This document shows, in pieces, positions 23,612 through 26,006 of a stretch of 26,006 nucleotides of DNA; the first letter of the stretch is position 1; each line of letters starts with the position of its first letter. Position numbers and translations under genes: made by a program. Source of the stretch: JBGOUV01 sp041477815 (GTDB lineage Bacteria; Acidobacteriota; Terriglobia; Bryobacterales; JACQDG01); the NCBI GenBank assembly GCA_041477815.1, contig JBGOUV010000044.1, forward strand, positions 1 through 26,006, in the 5' to 3' direction. The notes under the pieces are model-generated. The model was not told the DNA's origin. It worked only from the letters and a program-made list of their open reading frames with translations, and did no database searches.

Positions 23612-24718
23612 ATGAATCGCCGCCTCTTCCTTGTCGCCTCCGCCGCCTGGGCCCAGCAAAAGCTGCCCCTCGAAGACTTCCAACCCCGCAGCATGCTGGT
23701 GACCCCCGCCAACCCGGCCCCCCGCGCCCGGTTTCCCGTCATCGACGTCCACACCCACGTCAGCGGCTTCGGGCGGCCCGCCGCCCCCGAGCAGATCGCC
23801 CAAATCGTGCGCTGGATGGACGAGCTCAACATCCAGACCATGCTCAACCTCACGGGCGGTGCCGGCGACAACCTGAAGCGCACCATCGCCTCGCTCCAGC
23901 AGGCCCACCCCGGCCGCTTCCTGGTGGGGACGCAGCCTTCGTTCGAGCGGCTTCAGGAGCCCGGCTATCCGCAGTGGCAGGCCGGCGAGCTGAAGCGGGC
24001 CCGCGAGGCCGGGGCCCGTGGCCTGAAGGTCCTCAAGTACCTCGGGCTGGTGCTCCGCGAGCAAATCAAGACCAGTCCCCTGGTGAAGATCGACGACCGC
24101 CGCTTCGACCCCATGTGGGAAGCCGCCGGCGCCCTCAAGCTGCCGGTCTTCATCCACACCTCCGACCCCGACGCCTTCTTCACCCCCATCGACCGCAACA
24201 ACGAGCGCTGGGAAGAGCTGGCCAACCACCCCGACTGGTCCTTCTACGGGAAGGATTTCCCCCCCAAGGCCGACCTGCTCGCCGCCCGCAACCGCGTCAT
24301 CGCCCGCCACCCCAAGACCACGTTCGTGTGCCTCCACGTAGCCAACCGCCCCGAGAACCTCGCGGAAGTCTCCTCCTGGCTCGACCGCTACCCCAACATG
24401 AACGTCGAGATCGGCGCGCGCCTGGGCGAGTTGGGCCGCCAACCCCGCGCCGCCCGCCGCTTCTTCGACCGCTACCAGGACCGCATCCTGTTCGGCACCG
24501 ACGCCACCCCCAACGGCGCCATGGTCCCCCAGCAGGACCTCAAGCCCGAGATGTACCGCTGCTACTTCCGCTTCCTCGAAACCGAGGACGAGTACTTCGA
24601 CTACTCCGCAGCCGTGGTCCCCCCGCAAGGCCGTTGGCGCATTTACGGCATCGGCCTGCCGGAAGCGATTCTCCGCAAGGTCTACCACGACAACGCCGCC
24701 CGCATCCTCGCCCTGTGA
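23612..24718 (+). CDS. Exported amidohydrolase family 2 (Amidohydro_2) protein
   Basis: A 368-aa TIM-barrel metal hydrolase or decarboxylase. It has a short Tat-like leader (MNRRLFLVASAAWAQQ). FPVIDVHTHVSGFG gives the HxH metal ligands, FIHTSDPDAFF the third His, TTFVCLHVANRP the fourth and ILFGTDATPNGAM the catalytic Asp. The family includes ACMSD, o-pyrocatechuate decarboxylases and lactone hydrolases. The ATG at 23612 starts right after the leader-style promoter and gives the only sensible N-terminus; longer upstream frames are antisense to the FAH-family gene. It probably acts in the periplasm next to the FAH-family protein, possibly on aromatic or lactone breakdown products, which is inference. 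The PepSY-type gene starts nine bases after its stop. Confidence 0.9.
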   Translation: MNRRLFLVASAAWAQQKLPLEDFQPRSMLVTPANPAPRARFPVIDVHTHVSGFGRPAAPEQIAQIVRWMDELNIQTMLNLTGGAGDNLKRTIASLQQAHPGRFLVGTQPSFERLQEPGYPQWQAGELKRAREAGARGLKVLKYLGLVLREQIKTSPLVKIDDRRFDPMWEAAGALKLPVFIHTSDPDAFFTPIDRNNERWEELANHPDWSFYGKDFPPKADLLAARNRVIARHPKTTFVCLHVANRPENLAEVSSWLDRYPNMNVEIGARLGELGRQPRAARRFFDRYQDRILFGTDATPNGAMVPQQDLKPEMYRCYFRFLETEDEYFDYSAAVVPPQGRWRIYGIGLPEAILRKVYHDNAARILAL

Positions 24719-24727
24719 GGTTTCCCC

Positions 24728-25327
24728 ATGCGCTTCTACCAGTGGACTCGCGACCTGCATCTCTACATCGGGCTGTTCCTTAGCCCTTTCATCCTCGTGT
24801 TTGCGATCAGTACCCTGTTCCTGAACCACGCCTGGAAACCTTGGGAGACGGCCGCAGGTCAGACCAGGTCGGCGCAGGTCCAAGTCCCGGCGGGTCTGGA
24901 CCGGTTGGCCATGGCCAAGCAGATTCTGGCGCAACTGGGGGTCTCGGGCGAGATCGATTTCATTCGATACCTGCCGAAAGAGAACCGCCTCATCCTGCCC
25001 GTGTCGAAACCGGGGTCTCGCGTCTCGGTCGAGGTCGAGTTAGCAACCGGCCGGGCGACAGTGGAGAGACGCGATACCGGGCTCTGGGACGCTCTGGTCT
25101 ATCTGCATCGGTCACCCGGGCCGCATAACGCCATGATCCGCGGCAATTGGCTCTACATGCGCCTCTGGCGATGGTTCGCCGACGGGACGGTCTACCTGGT
25201 GCTGTTTCTCTCGGTGAGCGGCGTTTATCTCTGGACGGCGCTCAAGGCGGAACGAAGGACCGGGCTCATCTTGCTTGGCGCCGGAGTCGCTTCCTTCCTC
25301 ATGGTGATCTATGCCCTTACTGTCTGA
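24728..25327 (+). CDS. PepSY-type transmembrane protein, first tandem copy
   Basis: A 199-aa inner-membrane protein. TM1 spans about residues 10-32 and is bracketed by His11 (RDLHLYIGLF) and His34 (FLNHAW). A periplasmic PepSY-like domain of about 90 residues follows (QILAQLGVSGEIDFIRYLP, VEVELATGRATVERR), then LVYLHRSPG and two C-terminal helices (about 145-165 and 175-198). The family includes PepSY-TM proteins linked to siderophore or other membrane reductases, where paired histidines can bind haem. GAGG seven bases before the ATG overlaps the upstream stop, so it is likely cotranscribed with the amidohydrolase. It overlaps the paralogue that follows by 17 nt. The function is unproven. Confidence 0.75.
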   Translation: MRFYQWTRDLHLYIGLFLSPFILVFAISTLFLNHAWKPWETAAGQTRSAQVQVPAGLDRLAMAKQILAQLGVSGEIDFIRYLPKENRLILPVSKPGSRVSVEVELATGRATVERRDTGLWDALVYLHRSPGPHNAMIRGNWLYMRLWRWFADGTVYLVLFLSVSGVYLWTALKAERRTGLILLGAGVASFLMVIYALTV

Positions 25328-25940
25328 ATGGAACCGGAAGCTTCACTTCTATACGGGCCTCTATTTCCTGCTCTTCCTGTGGCTGTTCTCGGTCACCGGT
25401 CTCCTGCTGAACCACTCGAATTGGCGGTTCCACCAGTACTGGCCGCAACGGAAACAGACCACGTCCCAACACCAGATCCAGGCGCCCTCGGAGCAGGCCG
25501 ACCTGGGGAAGGCGCAAAACCTGATGCAACAACTGGGGATCTCGGGCGAAGTCGAGTGGCCGCCCACGCCCCCGGCGCCGGGACGTTTTGACTTCCGGGT
25601 CGCCAGGCCTGGCCGGATCCTCGAGGTCAAGACCGATCTCGCCGCCGGACGAGCGATGGTCGAGCGGATTGACGTCAACGGGTGGGGCGTTCTGAGCATG
25701 CTGCACACCTTCAGCGGCGTCCGGGTAAACGACCCGAAGGCGCAGCGCGACTGGCTGGCCACGAAGGTCTGGAGCCTCTCGATGGACGCGGTCGCCATCG
25801 GGCTTCTGTTCATGGTGTGCAGCAGTTATTACATGTGGTACCGGCTCAAGGCAAAGCGGCGCTGGGGATGGATCGCGCTCGGGTTGGGGACGCTGAGCTG
25901 CGGATTCTTTGCGGCCGGGCTCCGGTGGCTGGACCGTTAG
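25311..25940 (+). CDS. PepSY-type transmembrane protein, second tandem copy
   Basis: A 209-aa paralogue of the preceding protein with the same order of parts: His12 (RKLHFYTGLY), TM1, His35 (LLLNHSNW), the QLGISGEVEWP and LEVKTDLAAGRAMVERI blocks, LSMLHTFSG, and two C-terminal helices. The two copies have clear similarity in each block but differ in the linker after TM1, which here is Gln-rich (QRKQTTSQHQIQAPSEQ). The His spacing of 23 residues across TM1 is kept in both. It starts 17 nt inside the first gene and has no clear ribosome site, so translation is probably coupled. The two may form a heterodimer. After its stop at 25940 the last 66 bases hold nothing I can assign. Confidence 0.75.
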   Translation: MPLLSEWNRKLHFYTGLYFLLFLWLFSVTGLLLNHSNWRFHQYWPQRKQTTSQHQIQAPSEQADLGKAQNLMQQLGISGEVEWPPTPPAPGRFDFRVARPGRILEVKTDLAAGRAMVERIDVNGWGVLSMLHTFSGVRVNDPKAQRDWLATKVWSLSMDAVAIGLLFMVCSSYYMWYRLKAKRRWGWIALGLGTLSCGFFAAGLRWLDR

Positions 25941-26006
25941 GGGCCTGTCGTGAGATAACGCATACGCTCAGTGCCACTCGGGCGCCTGCCAGTAGCAACG
26001 CAGCAG

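Noticed and set aside
23612..24934. Upstream extension of the FAH-family frame on minus, giving 729 codons
   Set aside because: The added part is antisense to the exported amidohydrolase. The Tat leader, ribosome site and -10 box fix the start at 23572.
25941..26006. A minus-strand gene entering from the right edge (a frame ending near 25968)
   Set aside because: Only about 12 codons are visible, with no recognisable motif.

Overview
The window is about 26 kb of high-GC bacterial chromosome with tightly packed genes. It most resembles an Acidobacteriota genome of the Solibacter/Bryobacterales kind. This is inferred from the many twin-arginine (Tat) leaders on hydrolases and oxidoreductases, an amidase with an adjacent Tat peptide, a short N-terminal module on a secreted protein that I associate with acidobacterial exported proteins, an IS66 transposase remnant of the kind common there, and the gene mix. 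There is no rRNA, tRNA or CRISPR array that I can see.

Layout. 1-744: 3' part of an ABC-transporter ATPase fused in frame to a DtxR-type metal-sensing repressor domain. 840-3657: glycogen synthase, thioredoxin and a dihydrodipicolinate-synthase-family aldolase, all on +. 3823-about 4130: a broken IS66 transposase on -. 4173-7718: a minus-strand operon of a secreted S9 peptidase, a 63-residue Tat-leader protein and an amidase, coupled by overlaps. 7775-9019: a MatC-like dicarboxylate carrier, divergent from that operon. 9155-11090: a NarL-type response regulator and histidine kinase on -. 11091-11562: a gene-free stretch with two perfect palindromes sharing a core. 11563-13886: a PlsC-like acyltransferase and a GT-C membrane glycosyltransferase on -. 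13938-18921: a + operon of a second GT-C-like membrane protein, a thiamine-diphosphate enzyme and a Tat-exported YtcJ-type amidohydrolase, joined by ATGA overlaps. 18954-20348: a secreted protein of unknown function. 20345-22623: a GMC flavoprotein and its gluconate-dehydrogenase-subunit-3-like partner on -. 22745-23572: a Tat-leader fumarylacetoacetate-hydrolase-family protein. 23612-25940: an amidohydrolase and two tandem PepSY-type membrane proteins on +.

How the parts fit. Much of the window looks like periplasmic breakdown of organic compounds: peptidase, amidase, two amidohydrolases, FAH-family protein and GMC dehydrogenase, with a carboxylate carrier that could import products. The two membrane glycosyltransferases and PlsC point to envelope synthesis. 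The most unusual items are the ABC-DtxR fusion, the split Tat-leader/amidase pair, promoters whose -10 box lies 6-8 nt from the start codon (consistent with leaderless mRNAs), a 39-bp bidirectional promoter with overlapping -10 boxes, the palindrome cluster upstream of the kinase operon, the twin hairpins before the GMC gene, and a segment of inverted GC skew at about 4.2-9.0 kb bordered by the IS66 remnant.
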